A DNA stretch of 64,000 nt from Ephemerocybe angulata (taxonomy: Eukaryota; Basidiomycota; Agaricomycetes; Agaricales; Psathyrellaceae), in assembly GCA_013368325.1 (NCBI GenBank), contig JAACJK010000057.1, forward strand, positions 992,001 to 1,056,000, in the 5' to 3' direction. The position numbers were made by a program, and so were the translations under genes. The notes beneath the pieces were generated by a model. The model saw only the letters and a list, made by a program, of their open reading frames with translations, was not told the origin of the DNA and did not search any database. Shown here piece after piece: positions 22,931-32,518 of this stretch; the first letter of the stretch is position 1, and each line of letters starts with the position of its first letter.

Positions 22931-23857
22931 TTTTGGATGTCGAATGTTGGAACACTCTGAGCATACTTATAAGCCACTCATTAGACCCCGAAGTACGGTT
23001 ACACCGGTAAGGGCTGGTTCTGCATGAGATCGCATCTTTCGGTATATCTCGAAAAAGTGGCGAATGGCCCTGAACAATCTGGTGCTTCGTAAGATTTTCG
23101 ATATCGAGGAAAGGGTTGTGATAGCCTTGCCGGCCTTCTTGGAATGTCGGACTTCGCTGCCGACTGTGACCAGGGATCGCCGGGCAAACCAAGGGCAAAC
23201 CCTTCAAAATCTCGTCAGCGACCCTTCATAAACACGTAAGAAATTGCTCTGGGGCAGCTTCTTTGAACATAAAGCATGTCTAAAGGTAGTAGATACCCAA
23301 AGATCCGAGAGATAAAAAAACCCAATGCATGGCGAGGTCCCATGTTCCGACTCAATACCGAGCGTTGGAGCGCATGTGCGCCTTGAGCTATGATGGCAGC
23401 TCGTGGATATGAACGTAAAAAATACGCCCACGGGTAGAACGGCATGAATTCGAGTCAATGGCGCCAGATAGTTTGGGCTTTCGAGGGTCCGAAAGTCCTA
23501 AGAAGCCCTGAACTGGGTTTTTGGGGACATGAGAGTTGGGATCAAAGAACAATAGCAGTTGTCCAACTTGAAAGTTGTTTGTTCAAGTCCGTCGGGCCGT
23601 CGCATCCGCGGGGTACCAGGTGGCACCGTGGCAGGCGCCAACGCCGCGCCTCTCGTTCCCTCACGATTGCGGACATAACTGCTCAGACTGGGTCAGACTA
23701 GCCACGGAGGCCCCCCTGCTAGTCTGGATCGTATCAGCGCTCCAGTGCAAAGAACATAGGAGCGAGCAGCAACCGAACCACCTTAATTAACTCGTCATGG
23801 AAGGTTCCAATGGTAACTTCCTTCCCGCCTATCTTCGTAACCTTCCCTATTAATTCT
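22931..23857. other. Divergent intergenic region between the MFS gene and PTRH2
   Basis: Promoters of both genes must lie here. Overlapping short frames on both strands have no recognisable relatives, and I see no tRNA, repeat or TATA box. Confidence 0.45.
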
Positions 23858-24753
23858 ATGCTTGGACCAGTTTCGACATACTCAGCTATAGTTGCCGTGT
23901 CTGTTGCCCTCGGTTTCTGGCTGGGCAAAGTCTGCTCCAAAAGAAGCGGTCGACTGAGAGGACTTCGCGCCCTTAAAGTTGATAAGTCAGACGAATGCAA
24001 ATTGGTTCGACCGATATCCGCTCCTAAGACGGAGATGCTCATATGCCAAAGTAGGCCCTCGTCGTTCGAATGGATCTGGGAATGAAGCCAGGAAAGATAG
24101 CCGCCCAGTAAGGGATCGTTCCTCTAAGTGGGCAGTTCGTCAATACCACAAGGTGAACCGGTTGCTTCCAGGTGCTCGTGCGTGTTCTACCCGTTTCAAT
24201 TTTCTCTGTACTGACAGTGAAGGACGACCCAGGCATGCTACGCTAGCGTGCTACAAAGATTTGGTAACTTCAAATTCGAGGGTGAGTCTAAATTAAATTT
24301 GACTATCACTCAGCACTGGAGCAACTGGCTGACTTGAGATTTTTAGTTGCTTAGACATTGGGAAAGAACGGGGTCAGTCCGATGTTCCCCAACTGCAGAC
24401 TATACCCTGATCAATCATCCAAAAGACAAACCAAAGTCGTGCTCAGGTGCGCCAGCGAGGAGGAGCTGTTAACATTGCAAGTGGAAGCGCAGAACCTCCA
24501 TCTTTGTGCCCGGTCAATCCGAGACGCGTGAGTTTTCCCCTCGGTCTGATCAATCCGGTCCCTGGACCCTTACCTCGCTTTTCACTTTTAAAGAGGACGA
24601 ACGCAGATAGCAGCGGGATCTAGAACAGTGCTCGGAGTGCTAGGTATCGGCAAGGTCCATACCACCCAAACGATTATTACCTGGCTGACCTACACATACT
24701 TAGGACCAGCTAAGCTTGTAAACCAGGTAACAGGCAAGCTCAAATTGCTTTAG
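23858..24753 (+). CDS. PTRH2: Peptidyl-tRNA hydrolase 2
   Basis: The enzyme releases tRNA from drop-off peptidyl-tRNA. The N-terminal hydrophobic segment (YSAIVAVSVALGFWLGKV) suggests an anchor in the mitochondrial outer membrane, as in other PTH2 proteins. The catalytic core reads KLALVVRMDLGMKPGKIAAQ, CSHATLACYKDLV, RHWERTGQTKVVLRC, EAQNLHLCARSIRDAGRTQIAAGSRTVLG and a C-terminal NQVTGKLKLL. Seven or more exons are required, one of only 6 nt (24172-24177), which encodes the Cys-Ser of the conserved AQCSHA motif. The start at 23858 is preferred because it sits right before the membrane segment. An in-frame ATG at 23810 would add 16 residues. Confidence 0.88.
24172..24177 (+). other. 6-nt micro-exon (GTGCTC) in PTRH2
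   Basis: The exon before ends GCC GCC CA and the exon after starts G CAT GCT ACG. With GTGCTC in between, the product reads A-A-Q-C-S-H-A-T, the motif conserved across PTH2 enzymes. The exon is bounded by TTCCAG| and |GTGCGT. The flanking introns are 64 nt (24108-24171) and 55 nt (24178-24232), and the second has a CTGAC branch site. Skipping would be in frame but would delete exactly Cys-Ser. Confidence 0.87.
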
Positions 24754-25158
24754 CTCGAGGAACACAATAGTGACTGCAGTCGGTGTGGACGACATGGTGC
24801 ACCAGTTCAATGACCATTGGTGACTGGTTTCGTATCAGTCATTGCCGTCATCGGACTTCTTTAGCCGTTGTGCATCTCCTGTAACGACACCATTGAGTGA
24901 CAACTGTGCCAGTGAGCCTGACTAGTAGCTATTTAGCTGGCTGTGAGATGATAGACCAGTGGAGGAGAAGAAGAATAACGGAAGGCGCGTGAACTGGTTG
25001 ATTGGAAATCAAGAACAAACACAGGTTTCGCTTGAGTAAATTGGTTACCTCCCTACGCTCACTACGGTTCTGCTACGTTTCTTCAGTCTCTGCCTCTCGT
25101 TTCTTTCCACAATCCTTTGAATACCCCTCGAGCTCGTTGTCGCTCCTTTCTCGCAGCC

Positions 25159-26819
25159 ATGTCGGCTCTGCGCGCACCACAATTCGACACATCACACCAG
25201 CCGTTTCCAGATCCCGAGACTCCGCCAGATGAATACAAGGCTTCATACGACGACCTGATAGACGACTACTCAGCGCCCTATGCTCCCAATTCACGGCACC
25301 AGACATTTGCAATTGGTTCACCGCACGCAGCAAGCCACCGGAGAGGGAACTCGGCATCCATGCAGAAGGCGTCCGCATCTTCTTTCTCGTTGAAGCATTC
25401 GGACGACACCCACGACACCCACGCACCTTGCTACCCTCCAGTCATGCAGTCGAAAGAGAAAGAAGTCGATACACGGACAGTCTGGCAAAAGGTGTGACAG
25501 CAAAGACCGTTCCATCCGCGAGACTTGGGACTGACGGCGAACTAGATCATCCCCGAATCGGTAGCATGCCGGCTATATCTCGCAACGGTGCTGGTCGAGA
25601 CGACAATTGACCTTGCAATAGAAGGAGAACTTTTCCTGCGGGTACAGGAGAAAGTGAAAGCCGACCAGAGTGCGTTGGGGGAGGATGCAGAACCGACATC
25701 TAGGCGGATGCCCGTGTACCTGGCCATCTTCGCCCTTGCGCAGTACGTTGCTTTTCCCACCAGGTGGGGTCGCCCAAATTGACAGTCACGATAGCGTTTT
25801 CCAGTTTATCATGGCTCTGGATGCCGTCTATGCCCGAAATACCCTCCAATTCATCTGCTTGGCGTGCGCATGAGATTCACCCTCCTTTCAGTGACCCTTG
25901 TACTGATGCGTCACTCATAGCATCTTCAACGCCCTCTTCCTTATGTACGCAATCATCCAAATTGGCGAGGTACAAACTGCCATGGCCGGCGATTCTTCCT
26001 CAGTCATCTCAAGCGTCCCCATCCACGTCCTCACCATCATTATTCCTATTGTCATCTCCGTCGCCGAAATTGCCTACATAGCCCTGGGCTGGAAAATCTA
26101 CCATGAATTTGGTTGGAAGGTCTACAAATTCCTTGGCGCTGACAGACGCATCAAGAAACTCTATGCCAACTACCAGATCTACGAGTGTCTGGTCAAATTC
26201 GACGTGTTCTTTTGGGTTGGATTTTCCGTGCAATTCATCTGGCTGGTGCTTTCGGAGAACGACTGGGAATACTACGTGACATGCGCGGCCCTTCCATTGT
26301 CTATTATCCTTCTTGTCGAGGGTCATCTCGCGGCACGGCACGAGAACAAGTGGATGATGGCGACGTTTATGTCAGGATGTGTTGGGGCGATGATATATTT
26401 TATCTACAAGGTGCGCGTCGCTTTTCTCAACTCATCTAGAAGCGCAAACGGCTTATCCACACAATAGTTGATTAAAGTTCTGCTGGATCCGAACGGCACT
26501 AGTTTCAGGCTTGTGTGGAAGTCGTTGACAGTCTTTTGTATGTCATTCAACCCTGCTGTGGAGATGTCCGTTCCTGACCGTATCCTTCAGCCGTCTTTTC
26601 GATATCACTTCTCATTGCAACCTTTGTCTACTCTGTGATCATTCTGAGAAACTTTGGAAAGGGTCTTAAGAATGCTTGTACGCCCCATTCCACCCTAGTC
26701 CTCACAATCCGTCCCTGACTACTATATTTTTAGTGAAACGCAAAGCCGATCAAGGTTTCAATTCACAAAACCATCGGCGCGCCGCAAGCGCAACCCTTAA
26801 TCGCATGAGCATAACCTGA
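25159..26819 (+). CDS. UPF0658 Golgi apparatus membrane protein
   Basis: A multi-pass membrane protein of the fungal UPF0658 family, located to the Golgi in fission yeast; its function is unknown. A polar, disordered N-terminus of about 110 residues ends at TRTVWQK. Seven or so hydrophobic segments follow, including YLATVLVETTIDLAIEG, MPVYLAIFALAQ, VFQFIMALDAVYARNTLQF, IFNALFLMYAIIQIGEVQ, VLTIIIPIVISVAEIAYIALGW, FFWVGFSVQFIWLVL and VFSISLLIATFVYSVIIL. It ends AASATLNRMSIT. Six or seven exons are joined by GT-AG introns. The ATG at 25159 begins MSALRAPQFDTS. Confidence 0.87.
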
Positions 26820-27355
26820 ACTTGTTCCACGACTTTCACGGCCCTAGCCCACTTGTAACCTTTAGCTCCCCCATATTTTAGGACGACGATAAACGGACAC
26901 TCGCACATCTTCTACGCATTCATTCTCTCAACACACCGCATTCTCTCGTCGCAGCTGCACATATTTCTTGTACCGTATATTATCTTACATAGTTCACTCA
27001 GGGCTTAGTTTTGTTAGTTGCGTTGGTTGATCCAGTTGCGCACTCATCTATACCCTAGTCTTTCAACTCGACTCCCCGTTGGAATCGATTCGTTCATGAT
27101 TTGGCGCTTCGGACTACTACTTATATGTATCTTTATTCCAGCCCATTTATTTTCCTTTTGCTGCACCCAATTCCATTCGCTGGATTGAGAGTTTGAGGGA
27201 CTGAATATGGAAGGTGCTCCGGCGACCATGAGTGTCCGATTCCGCTCCGTTCAGCACCATCATCAACGTGTCACTTCGACGACCACCGCAGGCCTCACAT
27301 ATGCACCCTTAGACCGCCCACGGCCCTTAGAACTATCTAAAACCTGCACATATCC
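26820..27355. other. Intergenic region between UPF0658 and BET1
   Basis: Same-strand spacing holding a 3' UTR and the BET1 promoter. The sequence is pyrimidine-rich, with no recognisable gene or RNA. Confidence 0.45.
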
Positions 27356-28032
27356 ATGTCGCAACGGTGCGTGCAGCATTTTGATATTCAACCGAGCTCA
27401 AACTAAAGTGACACCACCTCCGACCTTCCTCTCCGTTCTCCGCGCTTGTTCACTCACATAGAATCCGAGTCCGCGACCGCTCACAACTGCTGGGCACAAC
27501 ACCACCGCCAGGCAGCGGGCGGGCGTCGCCGTTTGGTGGTATCAGCGGCACGAGCACGCCAGGCAACCAGAATCGGTATGTCGACGACCTGGAGTCGCAG
27601 AACGACGAGGCCGTCAACCTTCTGAGCTCCAAGGTCAAACTGTTGAAGGATGTGAGTGAGTGGGGTCGGTCGGCTCTATTCTTGTGGAAGCTGCGTTTCT
27701 GATTCGTCTATTCGGTTCTCCGCCAATCCTCCTTACCTCGACTGCGCTGGATAGATCACTGTTGGAATTGGGAACGAAGTACGGGACTCGACAGCTCAGC
27801 TGAGCCAAATGGTGCGTGTCGTACATTCTCTGAACTCTCTTCCATTGTGCTAATCTTCTCGGAAAACTTTCGCCAGAACGACGCGTTTACAGAAACGGGC
27901 GACATCCTTTCAGGCACCTTCCGGAGGATGAACAACATGGCCGAACGTCATGGCTGCAAATGGCTGTGGTACATCGTCTTCTTCATTATCGTTTTCTGGT
28001 TCTTCATGGTCGTTTGGTGGTTTCGACGGTAA
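27356..28032 (+). CDS. BET1: BET1-type Qc-SNARE
   Basis: A v-SNARE of ER-Golgi transport. The first coding exon is only 11 nt (M-S-Q plus a split Arg codon). The product then reads IRVRDRSQLLGTTPPP, a glycine/serine-rich linker, and the SNARE helix NRYVDDLESQNDEAVNLLSSKVKLLK...GNEVRDSTAQLSQMNDAFTETG. After RMNNMAERHGCKWLW comes a single C-terminal membrane anchor rich in Ile/Phe/Trp, ending WWFRR. Four exons are needed. The length, helix plus tail anchor, and the position of the conserved layers fit BET1. SEC17, which would act on SNAREs like this one, is also in the window. Confidence 0.9.
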
Positions 28033-28309
28033 CCTCAAAAGTGCTCGACCTGACCTCTGTTGCCGATTTGCTCTCGCTCTTCATCCTACTTTTTCCCTGT
28101 TTGTTGTACCTTTCGATACCTTATTCTATGACCGCCCGACCGCAAGTCTCGACGGATGCTTGCAACAAAAATTATTGGTGGGATATCTTCAGAGAGCAGC
28201 AAGCACCACAGTCCACAATAAGATATGCTAATAATATACAAAATGAGGCACATAACATGTGCGAACGCAAGGAAGACAGGGAACTGGGGGAGGAGGGCTG
28301 AGTAGCCTA

Positions 28310-31073
28310 CTACACGTCGTTTCGAAGTCGCGTATGGGCAATTTCCCATACCATTCGTCTCCGAAGATATGGCATATCCTCCTGTGTGAAGACGAAATCG
28401 TCTTCTCCGCGGGAAAGTGACTCGAGGAACTGGCAGGTAAAGACACCACAGTCATATCCATTATCTTGCTGAGGGGTGGACTACAAAGCTTCCTGTTAGT
28501 ATAGGAGGAAGGGTGGAAGGGCCAGCTGTTCACTTACATCTGGCGCCCAATCTTTCCAGCCAGTGAAGTCGAACGGTTTCTTCTTCTTATTGAGATGTTC
28601 CGCGCGAACATAGTCTCGAAGCCTCTGCGAAATTTCATGGATGGGTAGGAAGAAACACGGAGAACTCTTTCCAACGTACCTTCCATACCGCTTCCGTCGC
28701 CATGCCCATGCTATCATACGACTCGAACCTCTTCTTCTGGAAGTTGATAGCTGCAGCAGTCCAGTGGGCGTTCCCATGGTTCACTGGAATCAGAACCACG
28801 TCTCTTGAAAAGATATCGACCTGGATGCATGCTAATGAGAGCGAGGCCAAACAAAATGACCGGGAAACTTACCTTCTTGGTCCACTTTGCCAACCGACCC
28901 TTTTCGTACCCATCCGTGGAAAGCTTTTGCCAGAAGAACGAGCTCAGGTAGAACGCTTTTAAGATCTTCCCCCGAGGAACAGCGTTCTCTTTCTGCTCTT
29001 CCGCCCGCGCCATAATCATAGCGCCGTAGAAGTTGATGATTTCGTCGTTTAGCCACTGGCGCGGACGCAGACGTACGATATCTGCGTTGGCCACCTGTTC
29101 TCTAGCGATCTTTGCAATGACTCCTGGTCTACGGAAGGTAGCTTCAACACTCTTTTCGTCATCTTCGGGGAGACTTTTGGGAAGTCGGGGGCGGGGAGGG
29201 TGTAGTCTTTCATCGATCGCGGCATCCCGAGTCCGGAAGTAGCTAAGGAGCTTGTCAAGTTCTGGGATGTAGGGTTTCGGAGGAGGCGGGCTGGAACCAC
29301 GTTTTAACATCAATACTTGTGGATGCGGGGATGGACGTACCCAGCAATAGTCTTCCTTGAGGTGTCCTGAGCTCGCCCCAACCAATCTTCCAGCGTGTCT
29401 TGCGCTAGTAAGGATTAGTTAAGTCAGATTCGAAGCCAGGGTGATTTGTACGACTGACCTGGCTTCTCGACAGCCTGGAGAGTTAGTGCAGCATAATCAA
29501 CAAATTCTGTGAGACATTTATTAGCGGGATGGTTGAGTGGGACACGGCGTAAACATACCATCGTGCTCCTCCTCTGTGCCCTTGTAACCTAGGCAGACAG
29601 TCAATACCCGGCGCACTACAGACGGGTGCCCTTCTTACCCTGCGATTTCGATTTTAGATATGCCACTCGTTTCAAGTTTTCCCTAACTGCCTCCCTTCTG
29701 GGAACTAGACTTTGTTTATGCTGCATCCCAGTCAGTAACAATTCTGCTTAGAATACAACAGGGGACTTGCTTTATCATAATATATATGTACCCGTTCTCG
29801 TTTCCTCTTTTCGGCCGGTCTGACCCTCGGTTTTGAATCTGTTGGGTAGATCATGCTTCGGCCATTGAGATCGACCTTGGGTTCGTATTGCGAAAGGAAA
29901 TGGGTACTCTGTCCTTGAGACGCCGCAGAAGGGACCAAGGCCGCATTAGTGGGTCTTTTGTCAGCGCCTGGTGTTGAATCAAGGGAGGAATGGCGATAAA
30001 AGAATTCTGGCAGGAGGATCGGTTTTGATTGAGGAGTTTCGGAATAGGTTGAAGTCGCTGATGTGGCGGAACTTGGGCGATCGGTCCCTGAATCATTGCT
30101 TATCCATGAGGAGGCAGAATCCAATGTCACCTTCGAAGTGCTCGCGACCGAGGACTGAGAACGGGACGGTGATGGCGATGGGACGACCGGGACCACAGGG
30201 CGCGCGCGCCATTGGGAAGCTTCAGTGATACTCTTCGAGGCTTTCTGAGGTTTCTCGTCTTCGCAATCGAGGTTTGGCATCGATGTCACGTTGATCATAG
30301 ACCGTGGCCGAGATACACTACTTGGAGGTCTCTCGAATACGGGTTTGTGGTTGCTTTCAGAGACGGAATGGCGCCGCGAAGATGATTGACTTGGTGCGTC
30401 TGCCGTCCTTCGAGATTGGTCGTCCCCTGGCTTTAATTTTTGCGCGTCTTTTGCGGTTGAGCATTTCGGAGGCCGACCCTCTTTCCTCGCGATGAATGGG
30501 CTGACAGTCGTTGGCCCGACGGGGGAGCCTGAGCTCGATATGGGTGCCAAAGAGGTAGACGAAGTCTTGATAGGCAGCACTTTGGGCGGGGGCATAGATA
30601 CTTGCTTTGTTGCCGGGGTCGGGTTACGGCTTATTCGTGGTGAGATGGTGGGCAAGTTTCCGGACTTGGGGTGAGAGTGCACTGTAGATAGGAAGTGAGC
30701 CATTGGTACCCATATGCATATGTTTAGACGCACCCGGGAGATCAGGTGAAGCAGTTGCGCCAAATACGCCTTTTACGAAAGATACAACTATTGATCGGTT
30801 GTCGTAGCCAGTGACGCGAGGAAGTTTGGCTGGGGAGTATATAGGTAGAGGGCTGTCGGCGGGGCGTTTGCGAGAGGCGTATGATGCTGCCTGTGTCATG
30901 AGAGCGGCTGAACCTCCTGAAGCAAACGAATCTTTCGGATTCGTTTGCGCCTCTGGAATGTAGCGGTATTCGGTGGTACGAGGTAGTGGTCGAGAGCAAG
31001 TTGGGGAAAGCGTGATGGCGCCGCTGCCACGGTGGTCACCGGTCAACGATGCGGTCAATTGCACTGGGCGCAT
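28310..31073 (-). CDS. ULP1: ULP1-type SUMO protease (C48 peptidase)
   Basis: The enzyme matures SUMO and removes it from substrates. A long disordered N-terminus (Ser/Pro-rich; SRPRSMINVTSMPNLDCEDEK region) precedes the C48 domain. Visible motifs are RLRPRQWLNDEIINFYG, the catalytic His in PVNHGNAHWTAAAINF, the Asp in FESYDSMG, the oxyanion Gln and nucleophile Cys in QQDNGYDCGVFTCQFLE, and the end RMVWEIAHTRLRNDV. About ten exons are needed. One intron (29721-29770) has a GC donor, and a 52-nt intron in the N-terminal part (GTGCGT donor after DLPG codons) resolves a frame change near 30720. I start at the ATG at 31073 (MRPVQLTAS); upstream sequence in this frame has only a TTG. Confidence 0.9.
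29721..29770 (-). other. GC-AG intron in ULP1
   Basis: On the minus strand, the exon ends TAT GAT AAA, followed by a GCAAGT donor and, 50 nt later, GATGCAG before CAT AAA CAA. It has a TACTGACTG branch region. Splicing keeps the frame between HIYYDK and HKQSLVPRREAV. Read through, the frame stops within 20 codons. Confidence 0.75.
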
Positions 31074-31420
31074 TGTGGGAACATCATTGTTTATTTCTCG
31101 CGCCAAGCTCAGCGTCAAATGTATACCGGATGGCCTGAAAACGGGGTTACTGGACGGAAGAGACTCAGTAAAAGTATAGGTCCTGACGGAGATCTACAAG
31201 GGTGCTACCCAGGTAACGTTTTCCACTTGTCTAAGTCGTGGTTTGTTTCTGGCCCGATAAAAATCATTTTGATGGGATAATCCACATTAAGATTCTGGGC
31301 TTAAATATGGTCTGGTGGTCACATTTGGGCCCCGAATGGCTTGAAACTTGCTGGTCTTGCTGGTATATACCTCAGAAACCACTCCATCCTTTTCAAATGG
31401 TCCTAGAATGGGGTTACAAG

Positions 31421-31538
31421 GCTTCTTTGGCTTAGTCGGTAGAGCGTCAGTCTCATAACAGCATAATTACGTAAGTTAATTACGTAATTAACGAGTATTG
31501 TGATCTGAAGGTCGCAAGTTCGATCCTTGCAAGGAGCA
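31421..31538 (+). tRNA. tRNA-Met (CAU), elongator type, with a 45-nt intron
   Basis: The acceptor stem GCTTCTT pairs with AAGGAGC, with discriminator A at 31538. The A box (GGCTTAGTCGGTAGAGCG) and B box (GGTCGCAAGTTCGATCC) are intact. The anticodon CAT is at 31454-31456. A 45-nt intron (31458-31502) sits after position 37, the standard eukaryotic place. The anticodon stem TCAG/CTGA forms across it. The intron is very AT-rich and contains two copies of TAATTACGTAA. The T loop GTTCGATC and the intron point to the elongator rather than the initiator. Confidence 0.93.
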
Positions 31539-31544
31539 TTTTTT
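31539..31544 (+). terminator. RNA polymerase III terminator (T6)
   Basis: A run of six T residues starts directly after the discriminator base of tRNA-Met, the normal Pol III stop signal. Confidence 0.9.
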
Positions 31545-31974
31545 GATATTCCAATGAATCTTTCAAGCCCACCACTCACCATGGTCCATGAAATGATGAT
31601 GCTACAGTTACGAGCGCTTTCTTGACTCCATGAACCTATGTTTCCAAAGCCCGCAGACCCCCATTTCTCTTTTTATCCTTCGGGTTGCCGGCTTACGGGC
31701 ATGTTATCACAAAAGGCAATCGGATTCAGTTGCCGAGGCCTAAGGAGTAGTAATAAAGCCGTCCGTCATTAGTGCTTTCCTTCGCTTTCTCCGCCACCAA
31801 CCCCTCTTTCCCTTGAACAATCGCTAGCCATCGCTGTCGCTTGTGGGCCCCTCTCTATAACTGCGGCCGCTGCCTGCATCCTCTCTGGCCATCACCGACA
31901 CTTTCAATTGCGCCATAAACACCGCTGGGGCCCCTAACACAGAACCAGGGAAGCCCGCACCAGACGACTCCACC
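31545..31974. other. Intergenic region between tRNA-Met and the Yippee gene
   Basis: The region holds the promoter of the Yippee gene. The right half is pyrimidine-rich. No gene is recognisable. Confidence 0.45.
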
Positions 31975-32518
31975 ATGGGCATGACCTTCCGCCAATACCT
32001 TTCTGGACCTCGCATATATGGGTGCCAAAAGTGCAAGACCCACCTTGCGACATTAGCCTCGATGATGTCTCGTGTATGTAGACTTGCCCATCGCTTGCGT
32101 TGTGCATCTCCGGAGCTTGTCTGACCCCCGCCCCCACTACCAGGCTTTCAATGGGCAGCATGGACGGGCCTATCTGTTCGAGAAAGTGTATGTCCAGCGG
32201 CCTCTTCGCATTCTCTACTCGTCGCTCTTGTCGGAATGGGAGGCTGACTCCACTCTTGCTTCTCCAGAGTGAATGTGATCGAAGGCGAGCCCTGTGACCG
32301 AGCTATGACCACTGGCCAACATACCGTCCGAGATATCTACTGCTGCAAATGCGGCGATACCCTAGGCTGGAAATACGTGAGACTCATGTCCTAAATCAGC
32401 TGCAATGCGGTACTGACTACTCTCGCCACTTGATTAGGAGGTTGCCCAGGAGCCGTCCCAGAAGTACAAAGAAGGGAAATATATCCTGGAGCGCAACCTG
32501 CTCGTTGACGTGCAATGA
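31975..32518 (+). CDS. Yippee-like zinc-binding protein
   Basis: A small protein of the Yippee/MIS18-type family (yeast Moh1 relative), probably nuclear or cytosolic, with an unknown role in proliferation and stress. It begins [20 protein letters not shown], with the first zinc pair at Cys17 and Cys20. After a spacer ([27 protein letters not shown]) comes the second pair in [13 protein letters not shown]. It ends [18 protein letters not shown]. Four exons with short GT-AG introns fit precisely. The length (about 110 residues) and the cysteine spacing match the family. Confidence 0.93.

Noticed and set aside
31074..31118. Upstream extension of ULP1 to 31118
   Set aside because: The codon there is TTG, and no ATG lies upstream in frame before a stop.
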